From NCBI GenBank assembly GCA_000955795.1, contig JYOB01000010.1, forward strand, positions 381,637 to 445,636: DNA of 64,000 bases, in the 5' to 3' direction. How positions within the stretch are numbered: position 1 is the first letter of the stretch; every line of letters begins with the position of its first letter. The notes beneath the pieces were generated by a model, which saw nothing but the letters and a program-made list of their open reading frames with translations, made no database searches and was not told the origin of the DNA. Of this stretch, positions 8,821 to 17,170 are shown piece after piece. The position numbers and the translations under genes are program-made. Source of the stretch: Burkholderiaceae bacterium 26 (lineage in GTDB: Bacteria; Pseudomonadota; Gammaproteobacteria; Burkholderiales; Burkholderiaceae).

Positions 8821-9900
8821 ATGATTCCTGAACTCACCCTGATTGTCCCGTTTTGCGCGCCCGCTGCCGAGGTGGCGGACGACGCTTACCGTCAATTGAC
8901 CTTGCCGGGCCTTGAAAGGTTGCTTGCGCGTGCGCGCGAGGCAGAACGCGAGCGCCACGACGACGCCTACCTGCCCACGCTGCCGCACGAGCGCTGGCTG
9001 GCTGCGCATGCCGGGCTACCCGTTTCTCCGCTGCCGTCGGCGCCGTACATGCGCCTGGCGGACGGCGGCAGCGCCGACACGCGCACCTGGGCCTGCCTGC
9101 AGCCGGTGCACATCCACGCCGCCCGGGACCATCTGGTGATGCTCGACCCAGCCCAACTGCGCCTGGACGCCGCCGACGCCGACGCCCTGCGCACCGCCAT
9201 CGCCCCCCTGGTCGCCGAAATGGGCATCACGCTCGATGCCACGCACGCCGCGCGCTGGTACATCGCCGATTCGCCCTTTGGCGACCTGATTGCCGCCGCG
9301 CCGCAGCGTGCCACCGGCCACAACATCGACATCTGGATGCACAAAGGCGAGCAGGAGCGCGCGTGGCGCAAATTCCAGAACGAGATCCAGATGACGTGGT
9401 ACGACCACCCCGTCAACCAAGCGCGCGAGGCGCGTGGCCTGCTGCCGGTCAATTCGGTCTGGCTATTCGGCCAGGGCGCGCTGGTCGACGCCCGCCCCAT
9501 TGCCGAGCGCATGATCGGCGCCGATCCGTTCTTCGCCGGCCTGTGTCACGCCGGCAACGCCACTGAACTGTGCGCGGAAACGCTGGCCGCCGTGCCGTTC
9601 GACGACACGAGTGCCGCCGCGCTGCTGGGCGACGCCGGCAAGCCGTATCTCTCCGCCAACTGGTACGACTGGATCGAAACCCTGCGCGCGTACGACCGCG
9701 ACTGGTTCACCCCCGCCGCCGATGCGCTGGCCGATGGCCGAATCGACGCCGTCTCGCTCGTGTTGACCGGCGACTCGCACTACGCTCACTACCGCGTCAC
9801 CCGCCGCGAACTCGCCAATGGCCCGTTCGGCTGGCTGCGCCGCTTCAGTCGTCCACGCACCTTGCGTGATGCGCTCTCCCCGCTTTCCATGGCCGCCTGA
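8821..9900 (+). CDS. RpfE-type regulatory/phosphoglycerate mutase-like protein
   Basis: The 359-residue soluble protein is preceded by a good ribosome-binding site (GGAG five bases before the ATG). Recognisable stretches include HNIDIWMHKGEQERAWRKF, NEIQMTWYDHPVNQAR and LPVNSVWLFGQGAL. These match the family annotated in Burkholderiales and Xanthomonads as RpfE-type regulatory protein or phosphoglycerate-mutase-like (COG4255). In Xanthomonas rpfE also lies directly before recJ, as here (12-bp gap), so the pairing is conserved. Its biochemical function is not established; the name comes from the pathogenicity-factor cluster in Xanthomonas. No catalytic motif can be read confidently. Confidence 0.75.
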   Translation: MIPELTLIVPFCAPAAEVADDAYRQLTLPGLERLLARAREAERERHDDAYLPTLPHERWLAAHAGLPVSPLPSAPYMRLADGGSADTRTWACLQPVHIHAARDHLVMLDPAQLRLDAADADALRTAIAPLVAEMGITLDATHAARWYIADSPFGDLIAAAPQRATGHNIDIWMHKGEQERAWRKFQNEIQMTWYDHPVNQAREARGLLPVNSVWLFGQGALVDARPIAERMIGADPFFAGLCHAGNATELCAETLAAVPFDDTSAAALLGDAGKPYLSANWYDWIETLRAYDRDWFTPAADALADGRIDAVSLVLTGDSHYAHYRVTRRELANGPFGWLRRFSRPRTLRDALSPLSMAA

Positions 9901-9912
9901 GCCTGATCCTGC

Positions 9913-11607
9913 ATGACCCGCATCGCTGTCCGTTCGCATTCCGCTGACGCCGCCACCACACTGGCCGGCCACGGCATCCATCCCGTCCTCGCACGCATCC
10001 TCGCCGCCCGGGGCGTCGCCCGGCCCGACGAACTGTCGACCGAGCTGACCGACCTCCTGCCGCCCGCGCAACTCAAGGGCATTGACGACGCAGCGCACTA
10101 CCTCGCCGACGCCATCGCCGCCGGCAAGCGCCTGCTGATCATTGCCGACTACGACTGCGACGGCGCCACCGCCTGCGCCGTCGGCGTGCGCGGCTTGCGC
10201 ATGCTGGGCGCGCAGGTCAGCTACATCGTCCCGAACCGCTTTGAGTACGGCTACGGCCTGTCGCCCGAAATCGTGGCACTGGCCGCGCGCGAGAAGCCGG
10301 ACGTGCTGGTCACCGTCGATAACGGCATCGCCGATGTGGCGGGCGTGGCTGCGGCCAATGCGCTGGGCATCGACGTTGTCGTGACAGACCACCACATGCC
10401 CGGGGCGCAGTTGCCCGAGGCGCGCGTGATCGTCAACCCGAACCAGCCGGGCTGTGGCTTCCCAAGCAAGAATCTGGCAGGCGTGGGCGTGATGTTCTAC
10501 GTGCTGCTGGCACTGCGGGCGGAATTGCGCAAGCGCGGCGTGTTCACTCCGCAGGATCAGCCGCGCCTTGATGCGCTGCTCGATCTGGTGGCACTCGGCA
10601 CCGTGGCCGACGTGGTCAAGCTCGACGCCAACAACCGCCTGCTGGTCGCGCAAGGCCTCAAGCGCATGCGCGCGGGGCGGATGTGCCCGGGCATCGCCGC
10701 GCTGTTCCGCGTGGCCGGCCGCGAGGCGCGTCGCGCGTCGACGTTCGATCTCGGCTTCGGCCTGGGCCCGCGCCTGAACGCCGCCGGGCGCCTGGCCGAC
10801 ATGTCACTGGGCATCGAATGCCTGCTAACCGATGACTACGACCGCGCCATGGCCATCGCCGCCGAACTCGACGGCATGAACCGCGAGCGCCGCGAGATCG
10901 AAGCCGGCATGCAGCAGGAAGCGCTCGCCATTCTCGACAGCATGAATACCCTGGATGGCGCCGGCCGCCACACCATCGCGGTCTACAACGAGACATGGCA
11001 CCAGGGTGTGATCGGCATCGTCGCCTCTCGCATCAAGGACAAATTCCACCGCCCCGTCTTCACCTTTGCGCCCGGTGATGATGGGGTCATCAAGGGCTCG
11101 GGCCGTTCGATTCCCGGCTTCCACCTGCGCGATGCGCTAGACGCCGTACACAAGCGCAGCCCGGGGCTGATCGTGAAGTTCGGTGGCCACGCCATGGCGG
11201 CAGGACTCACGCTGCGCGAAGACGGTTTCGATGCATTCGTCTCGACCTTCGAGGCCGTCGGCCGCGAATGGCTGACCGAGGCGCTGCTCTCACGCGTGCT
11301 CGAAACCGACGGCGAGGCGGACCCGGAATGCTTCACACCGCAGTTCGTCGAGCTGCTCGAAACCCAGGTTTGGGGTCAGGGCTTTCCGGCGCCAAGCTTC
11401 TGCGGCGAATTCGATGTGCTGTCGCAGGCTGTCCTGAAAGAGAAGCACCTGAAACTCAAGCTTGGCCGCGGCAAGCAGCATTTCGACGCGATCTGGTTCA
11501 ACCACGCCGAGCCGCTGGGCGCCTCAGCGTATGTGGCCTACCGACTCGACAACAACACCTTCAACGGCATCACGCGCGTTCAGATGGTGATCGAGCATGC
11601 GCAATAG
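9913..11607 (+). CDS. recJ: Single-stranded-DNA-specific 5'-3' exonuclease RecJ
   Basis: The 564-residue DHH-family nuclease shows the expected ordered motifs: ADYDCDGATA (motif I), TVDNGIAD (motif II), VTDHHMPGA (motif III, DHH) and LVALGTVADVVKL (motif IV). The C-terminal DHHA1 region contains GSGRSIPGFHLRDAL and KFGGHAMAAGLTL, followed by an OB-fold segment. It degrades single-stranded DNA 5' to 3' in RecF-pathway recombination, base excision and mismatch repair. Full length for the family. The stop is followed by 178 bp before the ferredoxin gene. Confidence 0.96.
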   Translation: MTRIAVRSHSADAATTLAGHGIHPVLARILAARGVARPDELSTELTDLLPPAQLKGIDDAAHYLADAIAAGKRLLIIADYDCDGATACAVGVRGLRMLGAQVSYIVPNRFEYGYGLSPEIVALAAREKPDVLVTVDNGIADVAGVAAANALGIDVVVTDHHMPGAQLPEARVIVNPNQPGCGFPSKNLAGVGVMFYVLLALRAELRKRGVFTPQDQPRLDALLDLVALGTVADVVKLDANNRLLVAQGLKRMRAGRMCPGIAALFRVAGREARRASTFDLGFGLGPRLNAAGRLADMSLGIECLLTDDYDRAMAIAAELDGMNRERREIEAGMQQEALAILDSMNTLDGAGRHTIAVYNETWHQGVIGIVASRIKDKFHRPVFTFAPGDDGVIKGSGRSIPGFHLRDALDAVHKRSPGLIVKFGGHAMAAGLTLREDGFDAFVSTFEAVGREWLTEALLSRVLETDGEADPECFTPQFVELLETQVWGQGFPAPSFCGEFDVLSQAVLKEKHLKLKLGRGKQHFDAIWFNHAEPLGASAYVAYRLDNNTFNGITRVQMVIEHAQ

Positions 11608-11785
11608 CGGATTGGTCAAACCTTGCGCCAACGCATAAACACATGCAAAAACTGTCTGACAACGCGCGGATGACGCTGCAGTCGGGCACGGCCGGTGCGT
11701 TACAATGCGGGATTGCCGGCATGGGAACGCACAAGCATCCATGACCGCGCGCCCCACGAATTCCTAGCTTCAACTTCCAAGCGAA

Positions 11786-12115
11786 ATGACTCACGTCGTT
11801 ACCGAAAGCTGTGTCCGCTGCAAGTACACCGACTGCGTGGACGTCTGCCCCGTCGACTGCTTCCGTGAAGGCCCGAACTTCCTGACGATTGATCCGGACG
11901 AGTGCATCGACTGCGCCGTCTGCGTGGCCGAATGCCCGGTCAACGCCATCTATGCGGAAGAAGACGTGCCCGCTGATCAGCAGAAGTGGATCGCCATCAA
12001 TGTCGAGCTGGCTCAAGCCGGCTGGCCGTCCATCACCAAGACCAAGCAACCCCTGCCCGACGCCGACGACTGGAAGGACGTGAAGGACAAGGAGCAGTAC
12101 CTCGACCGCGGCTGA
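11786..12115 (+). CDS. fdxA: 7Fe ferredoxin FdxA (3Fe-4S/4Fe-4S)
   Basis: The 109-residue electron carrier begins [21 protein letters not shown]. The N-terminal cysteine pattern and the second motif [16 protein letters not shown] are those of the FdxA type, which holds one [3Fe-4S] and one [4Fe-4S] cluster. The C-terminal extension (about residues 60-109) is also typical. No signal peptide is present, so it is cytoplasmic. It is followed by a promoter-like element and tRNA-Asn; no clear terminator lies directly after its stop. Confidence 0.95.
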   Translation: MTHVVTESCVRCKYTDCVDVCPVDCFREGPNFLTIDPDECIDCAVCVAECPVNAIYAEEDVPADQQKWIAINVELAQAGWPSITKTKQPLPDADDWKDVKDKEQYLDRG

Positions 12116-12171
12116 ACTAGTTGAGTGAACTTGCCTACCCTCCCTTTTTGTAGTGCATCGCAAAAAAGGTG

Positions 12172-12201
12172 TTGACGGGCAGATCGGAAACTAGCTAGAA
12201 T
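12172..12201 (+). promoter_or_regulatory. Sigma-70 promoter for the tRNA-Asn transcript
   Basis: TTGACG (12172-12177) and TAGAAT (12196-12201) are spaced 18 bp apart. The -10 ends 24 bp before the first base of tRNA-Asn, which fits a stable-RNA promoter. Confidence 0.6.
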
Positions 12202-12225
12202 TCATTTCTTCGCTGTTGCAGCGAT

Positions 12226-12301
12226 TCCCCGATAGCTCAGTCGGTAGAGCGCCGGACTGTTAATCCGTAGGTCCCTGGTTCGAGCCCAGGTCGGGGAGCC
12301 A
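12226..12301 (+). tRNA. tRNA-Asn(GTT)
   Basis: 76-nt cloverleaf with acceptor TCCCCGA/TCGGGGA, discriminator G and encoded CCA. D-arm AGCTCAG...TCGGTAGAGC, anticodon loop CTGTTAA (anticodon GTT), and T-loop GGTTCGAGCC. Confidence 0.97.
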
Positions 12302-12308
12302 AAATAAC

Positions 12309-12337
12309 AAAACGCCTCGCTTCGTGCGGGGCGTTTT
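12309..12337 (+). terminator. Rho-independent terminator after tRNA-Asn
   Basis: A 12-bp stem (AAAACGCCTCGC at 12309-12320 with GCGGGGCGTTTT at 12326-12337, one G-T wobble), loop TTCGT, and a T-run forming the 3' arm. It lies 8 bp after the tRNA CCA end and ahead of tRNA-Leu. Confidence 0.8.
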
Positions 12338-12382
12338 CATTTTCGGCATCGGTCTCGTGTATTGTCTTGCACCGTCGCCCCA

Positions 12383-12473
12383 GCCCGAGTGGTGAAATTG
12401 GTAGACACCGCGGACTTAAAATCCGCTGCGCCCTAATCGGCGCGTGCCGGTTCGATCCCGGCCTCGGGCACCA
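12383..12473 (+). tRNA. tRNA-Leu(TAA)
   Basis: 91-nt class II tRNA with acceptor GCCCGAG/CTCGGGC, discriminator A and CCA encoded (12471-12473). Anticodon loop CTTAAAA (anticodon TAA), long variable arm, and T-loop GGTTCGATCCC. Confidence 0.96.
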
Positions 12474-12515
12474 ATCCTTTCTTCGCCTCCCCTCCTTTCT
12501 TTCCGCTCCAGCGCC

Positions 12516-13250
12516 TTACGATGCGCAGCACGCGTGCGCCTTCGGTGCATCTTCGTATTCATCGTGCCGGCGCACCCATGACAAGGGGCCCGTCTCGTTA
12601 CGGCCGAGCGGCGCGCGGTCGAGCAGCAGCAGCGTACCAACCATGTCTTCCAAACCCCGCGCATACGTCGAGTACGTGTGGAAGATATCACCCGCCTCGC
12701 CCTTGTAAAACGCGCTCAATCCGGGCAGTTCGTCATGGGCTTCTTCGCGGGGCGTAGCGGTGTAGTTGTAGTCGACCGAGCCGCTAGCGAGCTCGTCTTG
12801 CGAGAAGCTCACGCGATAGTCGTGATTGAACGTCGTGTCGAACGACGATACCCACGGGAATTGCCAGCCCATGCGCTTCTTGTAAGCCGCGATTTTGTCC
12901 ATTGGCGCGCGAGACACGGCGACGAACGTCACGTCATGGTGGTTCAGATGCGTGAGCATTCCGCCAACATGATCAGAGAAGAAGGAGCACCCTGGGCAGC
13001 CCGCATCCCAGTCGGGCCCGAACATGAAGTGGTAGACCACCAACTGGCTACGGCCGTCGAACAGCTCGGCCAGCGTCTTCCAGCCTTCCGATGTGTCAAA
13101 TACGTATTCCGTATCGACCTTGACCCAGGGCAGCGCCAGACGCTCGGCGTTGATGGCGTCGCGCAGGTGGATGGCCTCTTTCTCGCGCGCCAGCAACGCT
13201 CGGCGTTTGATGAGCCATTCGTCTCTTGAAACTACGGGATGCGTTTGCAT
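12516..13250 (-). CDS. DUF899 family thioredoxin-like protein
   Basis: The 244-residue cytoplasmic protein shows DUF899 hallmarks: VVSRDEWLIKRRALLAREKE at the N-terminus, YHFMFGPDWDAGCPGCSFF with a CPGC-type cysteine pair at about residues 90-93, FVAVSRAPMDKIAAYKKRMGW, and YDYSVSF-like HDYRVSFSQ. These proteins have a thioredoxin-like fold and are often called dithiol-disulfide oxidoreductases; the reaction is not established. The protein ends in ACCAS, two further cysteines. It stands alone, convergent with tRNA-Leu. Confidence 0.85.
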   Translation of the reverse strand: MQTHPVVSRDEWLIKRRALLAREKEAIHLRDAINAERLALPWVKVDTEYVFDTSEGWKTLAELFDGRSQLVVYHFMFGPDWDAGCPGCSFFSDHVGGMLTHLNHHDVTFVAVSRAPMDKIAAYKKRMGWQFPWVSSFDTTFNHDYRVSFSQDELASGSVDYNYTATPREEAHDELPGLSAFYKGEAGDIFHTYSTYARGLEDMVGTLLLLDRAPLGRNETGPLSWVRRHDEYEDAPKAHACCAS

Positions 13251-13399
13251 GATTGCCCCTCTGTCCTAAGACTCAGGACTTCATACTAGGCGGCCTCACT
13301 CGAATGAAAAGCCGCGGCGCGCAAGTCGCCAACCGGATGCGACTTGCGCGCCATCGAAGAGAATCAGCCGCCTCTGCACATGCAACTTCAAGTGCCAGA

Positions 13400-14506
13400 T
13401 CAGCCCACCAGCAAGCGCACGCCCACGTTGATAAGCGCGCCGCCGCCCACCAGCCCGACCCACAGCACAGCGGCGCACAGCAGCGGGCGCACACCGGACT
13501 TCAGCAGCATCGGCACATGCGTCTGCGTGCCGATGGCAAACATCGCGCAGGCCAGCATGGCGGTGTCGACGGCGTCGATGGGGGCATGCCATGCGGCGGG
13601 GATCGCACCGGCGGAATTCAGCAGCGTCACGATCAGCAGCCCAACCGCAAACCAGGGCATCGCTTTCCAGGCGTGGCCGGCGGCTTTGCGAAGCGAATTC
13701 TCAGGAGACGTCGAAGCGGGCCCCTGAGCTTCACCGGGTGTTGTGCACGCAAGCACCACGAGCAACGGAGCCAGCGCCAGCACACGCACCATCTTGCTCA
13801 CGACCGCCGCGTTGGTGGCGTCGTCGCCCAGCGGACGCGCCGCGGCAATCACCTGGGCGACCTCGTGCATCGTCGAACCGATGTAGACGCCAAAGTGCTC
13901 TGGCGTGATGGCCACACCGGCATGCGTAACAAGCGCGTACAGCCACGGATACAGAAAGATGCCGATCGTGCCGAACAGCACCACGCTGGCGATCGCCACG
14001 GCCGTTTCGCGCGGGGATGCCTTCACCGCTGGCGCAACGGCCAGCACAGCCGCCGCCCCACATACCGCACTGCCCGCCGCCACCAGCACGGCTTGTGAGC
14101 GCGTGAGGCGAAACCAACGCGTACCGATCCACGTACCGGCCAGCATCGTCGCTGCCAATACGACCAGCGGAATCACCACACCCGAAGTACCGAGATCCTG
14201 GATCTGCGCCAGCGTCAGCCGGGCGCCGTAGAGAATCACGCCAGCGCGCAGCAGTGTATGGCGCGCAAACTGGATTGCCCCTGGCGTCAGCCAACGCTGG
14301 TGCCGCGGTACGTGACCGACAGCCATGCCGAGCAGGATGGCAAGCGTGAGCGCACTCAAACCAAGATGCCCAGCCCACGGCATGGCCCCGAGCGCCACCG
14401 CAATCCCCGCACACCCGAACAACACCGCCACGCTGGCGAGCGTTCGCCCGTCAAATCCCGCTGTCACGCCCTGGGGCGCCAACTGCTTCTGTGCAATCGT
14501 CATCAC
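13400..14506 (-). CDS. YeiH family putative sulfate exporter
   Basis: The 368-residue polytopic membrane protein has about ten hydrophobic helices. Family stretches include LGLSALTLAILLGMAVGH, HTLLRAGVILYGARLTLAQI, GSAVCGAAAVLAVAPAV, and IGSTMHEVAQVIAAA, the last being the conserved YeiH/YadS signature. The family is annotated as putative sulfate exporters, a role that has little direct support. The gene is divergent from a LysR-type regulator with an 89-bp gap holding a palindrome, the same arrangement as yeiH-yeiE in enterobacteria, suggesting control by that regulator. Confidence 0.88.
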   Translation of the reverse strand: MMTIAQKQLAPQGVTAGFDGRTLASVAVLFGCAGIAVALGAMPWAGHLGLSALTLAILLGMAVGHVPRHQRWLTPGAIQFARHTLLRAGVILYGARLTLAQIQDLGTSGVVIPLVVLAATMLAGTWIGTRWFRLTRSQAVLVAAGSAVCGAAAVLAVAPAVKASPRETAVAIASVVLFGTIGIFLYPWLYALVTHAGVAITPEHFGVYIGSTMHEVAQVIAAARPLGDDATNAAVVSKMVRVLALAPLLVVLACTTPGEAQGPASTSPENSLRKAAGHAWKAMPWFAVGLLIVTLLNSAGAIPAAWHAPIDAVDTAMLACAMFAIGTQTHVPMLLKSGVRPLLCAAVLWVGLVGGGALINVGVRLLVG

Positions 14507-14521
14507 ATTCGCCTTGCTTAT

Positions 14522-14539
14522 TCGTTATACGCATAACGA
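14522..14539. promoter_or_regulatory. Palindromic operator between yeiH and the LysR gene
   Basis: Perfect 7-4-7 inverted repeat, TCGTTAT-ACGC-ATAACGA, in the 89-bp divergent intergenic region. It is 16 bp upstream of the yeiH start and 57 bp upstream of the regulator start. It contains a T-N11-A spacing as expected for a LysR-family binding site. Binding by the adjacent regulator is inference. Confidence 0.55.
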
Positions 14540-14595
14540 TATGCGGGCCGTGATAACATGTAAAACAGGTAATTTTCGTAATTCCAACCACTTTT

Positions 14596-15522
14596 ATGGA
14601 TAATAAAGCGCCTCGCGTCACCCTTCGGCAATGGGCCGTCTTCGCCGCCATCGCACACAGTGAAACGACCACCGCGGCCGGAGAAGCTCTTGGCCTGTCG
14701 CAATCGGCCGTTAGCGCAGCGCTGGCGGAGCTGGAATCCACGCTCGGACATCCGCTGTTTGACCGGCATGCCCGCCGCCTGCATCTGAATGCGCTGGGCC
14801 GGCAGCTTCTGCCGCAAGCGCAGGCGCTGCTTGATCACGCCGATGCGCTGGAACACGCAACCGCCCAGCCAAACGTGCGCCTGAAGCTCGCAGCCAGCAG
14901 CACGATCGGCAACTACGTGCTGCCCGCCCTGCTGGCGGGCTTCCGGCACGAGATCGCACCCGACAGCCAGCTCGACGTGCTGATCGGCAATACGCAGGAC
15001 GTGGTCGATGCCGTGCAGCGTTTCGAGGTCGACATCGGCCTGATTGAAGGCACCTGTCGCGGCGAGGCGTTGGAAATCGAAACGTGGATCGACGATGAGA
15101 TGGTGATCGTGGCCGCGCCCGGGCACCCGCTCACCCAAGGAACAGGGCCTGTCTCACACGCAGCGCTGCGCGAAGCGGGCTGGCTGATGCGCGAACCCGG
15201 CTCCGGCACGCGCGAACTGATCGATAGCCGCATCGCTTCAGTGGTCGGGCCGCTGCATGTGGCGCTCGAACTTGGCCACTCCGAAGCCATTCAGCGCACG
15301 GTGGCGGCCGGCTACGGCATCAGTTGCCTCTCGCGTCACGTGGTGGCCGATGCGTTGCGCGATGGCCGCCTGGTCGAAGTCGCCAGCGGCCTCCCGCGCA
15401 TCGCCCGACCGCTGCTGATCGTGCGCCATCGCGACAAGCATCCGACGCACGGACTCACGCAATTCATCGACGTGCTACGCGGTCACACAACCGATTCGAA
15501 AAAAATTCGCGCAAAGGACTAG
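14596..15522 (+). CDS. LysR family transcriptional regulator (YeiE-like)
   Basis: The 308-residue protein has an N-terminal winged helix-turn-helix (about 10-70: TLRQWAVFAAIAHSETTTAA, LGLSQSAVSAALAELE). A type-2 periplasmic-binding-like sensor domain follows (about 95-300), with LKLAASSTIGNYVLPALLAG and the GSGTRELID anion-binding-like loop seen in CysB/YeiE relatives. It is divergent from the YeiH transporter gene and probably controls it and itself through the palindrome at 14522-14539. The effector is unknown; in enterobacteria YeiE has been linked to sulfite, which fits a sulfur-anion exporter. Confidence 0.88.
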   Translation: MDNKAPRVTLRQWAVFAAIAHSETTTAAGEALGLSQSAVSAALAELESTLGHPLFDRHARRLHLNALGRQLLPQAQALLDHADALEHATAQPNVRLKLAASSTIGNYVLPALLAGFRHEIAPDSQLDVLIGNTQDVVDAVQRFEVDIGLIEGTCRGEALEIETWIDDEMVIVAAPGHPLTQGTGPVSHAALREAGWLMREPGSGTRELIDSRIASVVGPLHVALELGHSEAIQRTVAAGYGISCLSRHVVADALRDGRLVEVASGLPRIARPLLIVRHRDKHPTHGLTQFIDVLRGHTTDSKKIRAKD

Positions 15523-15561
15523 CGCGATCCAAAAAAGGTTGATATAGTCTCGTTTCTTCGC

Positions 15562-15637
15562 GGGGCGTTAGCTCAGTTGGTAGAGCAGCGGACTCTTAAT
15601 CCGTAGGTCGAGTGTTCGAGTCACTCACGCCCCACCA
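15562..15637 (+). tRNA. tRNA-Lys(CTT), integration site of the island
   Basis: 76-nt tRNA with acceptor GGGGCGT/ACGCCCC, discriminator A, CCA encoded, and anticodon loop CTCTTAA (anticodon CTT). Its last 45 bases (15593-15637) are repeated at 40037-40081. The element therefore entered within the anticodon loop/T-arm half and rebuilt the 3' part of the gene, which stays intact. Confidence 0.97.
15593..15637 (+). repeat. attL: 45-bp direct repeat inside tRNA-Lys
   Basis: Identical over 45 bp to 40037-40081, starting in the anticodon loop and ending at the CCA. The bases just outside differ on both sides, so this is the exact crossover repeat left by site-specific integration. Confidence 0.93.
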
Positions 15638-15660
15638 CCCTCCCCGAGGGTAAGAAAATC

Positions 15661-15694
15661 AAGCACTTGCGAGCAATCGTCGGTGCTTTTTTTT
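15661..15694 (+). terminator. Candidate terminator downstream of tRNA-Lys, supplied by the island
   Basis: AAGCAC (15661-15666) pairs with GTGCTT (15683-15688), enclosing a smaller TTGC/GCAA hairpin, and an eight-T run follows. It would replace the chromosomal terminator that was displaced to 40091-40120 by the insertion. Confidence 0.5.
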
Positions 15695-15734
15695 CGTCCC
15701 TAGCGAGGAGGCGCAGTGCCGAAACTGTACCCTT

Positions 15735-15753
15735 TGCCGGAATTTTGCCGGAA
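15735..15753 (+). repeat. Left integrase arm-type site (double TGCCGGAA)
   Basis: TGCCGGAATTTTGCCGGAA holds two copies of TGCCGGAA 11 bp apart. It starts 97 bp after the end of attL. The same 19-mer with one change ends 97 bp before attR (39921-39939), in the same orientation. This is the expected layout of integrase arm-binding sites around the core of attP; binding is inference. Confidence 0.6.
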
Positions 15754-15803
15754 CGGAGAGTCGGGCCAAGCGAAACATCCACCTTTCGCATGGAGTCTCC
15801 GGA

Positions 15804-16874
15804 ATGGCATACATCAGCCAACGCGGCGCCTACTGGCGCGCCGAAGTTCGCAAGCGCGGACACAAGCCCATCTACCGCACGTTCGACACGCGGCAACAAG
15901 CTCAGCAGTGGGCCGAACGCACAGAAGCCGAAATCACCATCGGTGCCTACGTTGATCGAACAGAAGCTGAGCGGACAACCTTGCACGATGCGCTTCACCG
16001 CTACCTGCGTGAAGTCGTTCCCGGCAAGCGCTACCCTGAACAGGAAAGAACCCGCATCGCACGCTGGCAGAAACACGACCTCGCCTGGCGCACGCTGGCA
16101 AGCCTGCGAGGCGCGGACTTCGCCCAGTACCGCGACGCCCGCCGCGCAACCGGCCGCGCCGAGAACACGATCCGCCTAGAGCTTCAACTCGTCAGCCACA
16201 TGTTTGAGATCGCCCGCAAGGAATGGGGCTTCGAGACGCTCACCAACCCACTCAAAAACATCCGCAAGCCATCCGGCAGCCGCGCACGGGATCGACGCCT
16301 GCATCCTGGGGAATTCGAGGCCCTGCGAGACAAGCTGGCAGCAAGCAGCAATCCGTGGGCACCGCTCGCTTTTGAGTTGGCCATCGAGACAAGCCTGCGT
16401 CAAGGCACCCTATTTTCCCTGCGGTGGGAGTGGGTCAAGCTTGCAACTCGGATGATCGAGTTCCCGCCAGAGGCGCGCGGCGCAGACAACAAGGGAGTAC
16501 CGCCCAGGCTCCCGCTGTCGCATCGCGCGGTGGACGTGCTGAGGGCACTAGCCGCGCTCTGACAGCTTGACCTGCTCACCAACATCGAGCGAAGCCGATT
16601 CGGCCCAGTCGATGTCGCTCCGTCCCTGCTGTCTGGCCCTGTCTTCGGCACAACATGCAACGCAGTCGTGATGGTCTGGAAACGGGCCGTCAAAAGCGAG
16701 GATCGTTTTGCCGACCTGCGCTGGCACGACCTGCGCCACGAGGCAGCCAGCCGCCTGTTTGAGAAGGGACTCCACCCTCTGGAAGTGGCCAGCATCACCG
16801 GCCACAAGAGCATGCAGATGCTGAAGCGTTACACCCACCTGAACCCGGCGGACTTGCTCGCCAAGCTAGGATAG
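15804..16874 (+). pseudogene. Tyrosine integrase with one in-frame stop (left copy)
   Basis: The reading frame is 357 codons, exactly the length of the intact copy at 38836-39906, and the two proteins are near-identical throughout. Codon 253 is TGA (16560-16562) where the intact copy has TGG (Trp253). Translation would stop after 252 residues, before the catalytic HxxR, His and Tyr (downstream residues RHEAASRL and the KRYTHL tyrosine are still encoded after the stop). There is no frameshift, so a single base difference inactivates it. It begins 167 bp after tRNA-Lys, the classic position for a tRNA-targeting integrase. Readthrough or use as a truncated DNA-binding regulator cannot be excluded. 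Annotated as a pseudogene of the phage integrase family. Confidence 0.88.
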
Positions 16875-16888
16875 TTGCACAAAAATTG

Positions 16889-16918
16889 GCGACGACAGAC
16901 GAATTTTGCTGTCGTCGC
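16889..16918 (+). other. Perfect 10-bp hairpin after the left integrase
   Basis: GCGACGACAG (16889-16898) and CTGTCGTCGC (16909-16918) are exact complements around a 10-base loop, 14 bp after the integrase stop. No T-run follows, so it is either a factor-dependent end signal or a protein site. The rest of 16919-17170 shows no gene. Confidence 0.45.
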
Positions 16919-17170
16919 AAATATTTGCGAAATTTTTCCCGGGTATCCGCATTTGCTGGTTGATGCCCTCATTGCATGCTGCAATGCTCGAATCGTATCG
17001 TCGGAAGTGCGACTTCACGATGGGATTGACCGTCCCAGTTCGACCCACAACCGCCGGTCGTCGTTGTGTCCGATGGGGCCCTTGAACTGCGTATCGCCGC
17101 CTCCACTTGACTGGAGCGCATATGGGCAACCGGTCTGCGCTAACGACACGAAGCGCTACGAGGGGCACCG

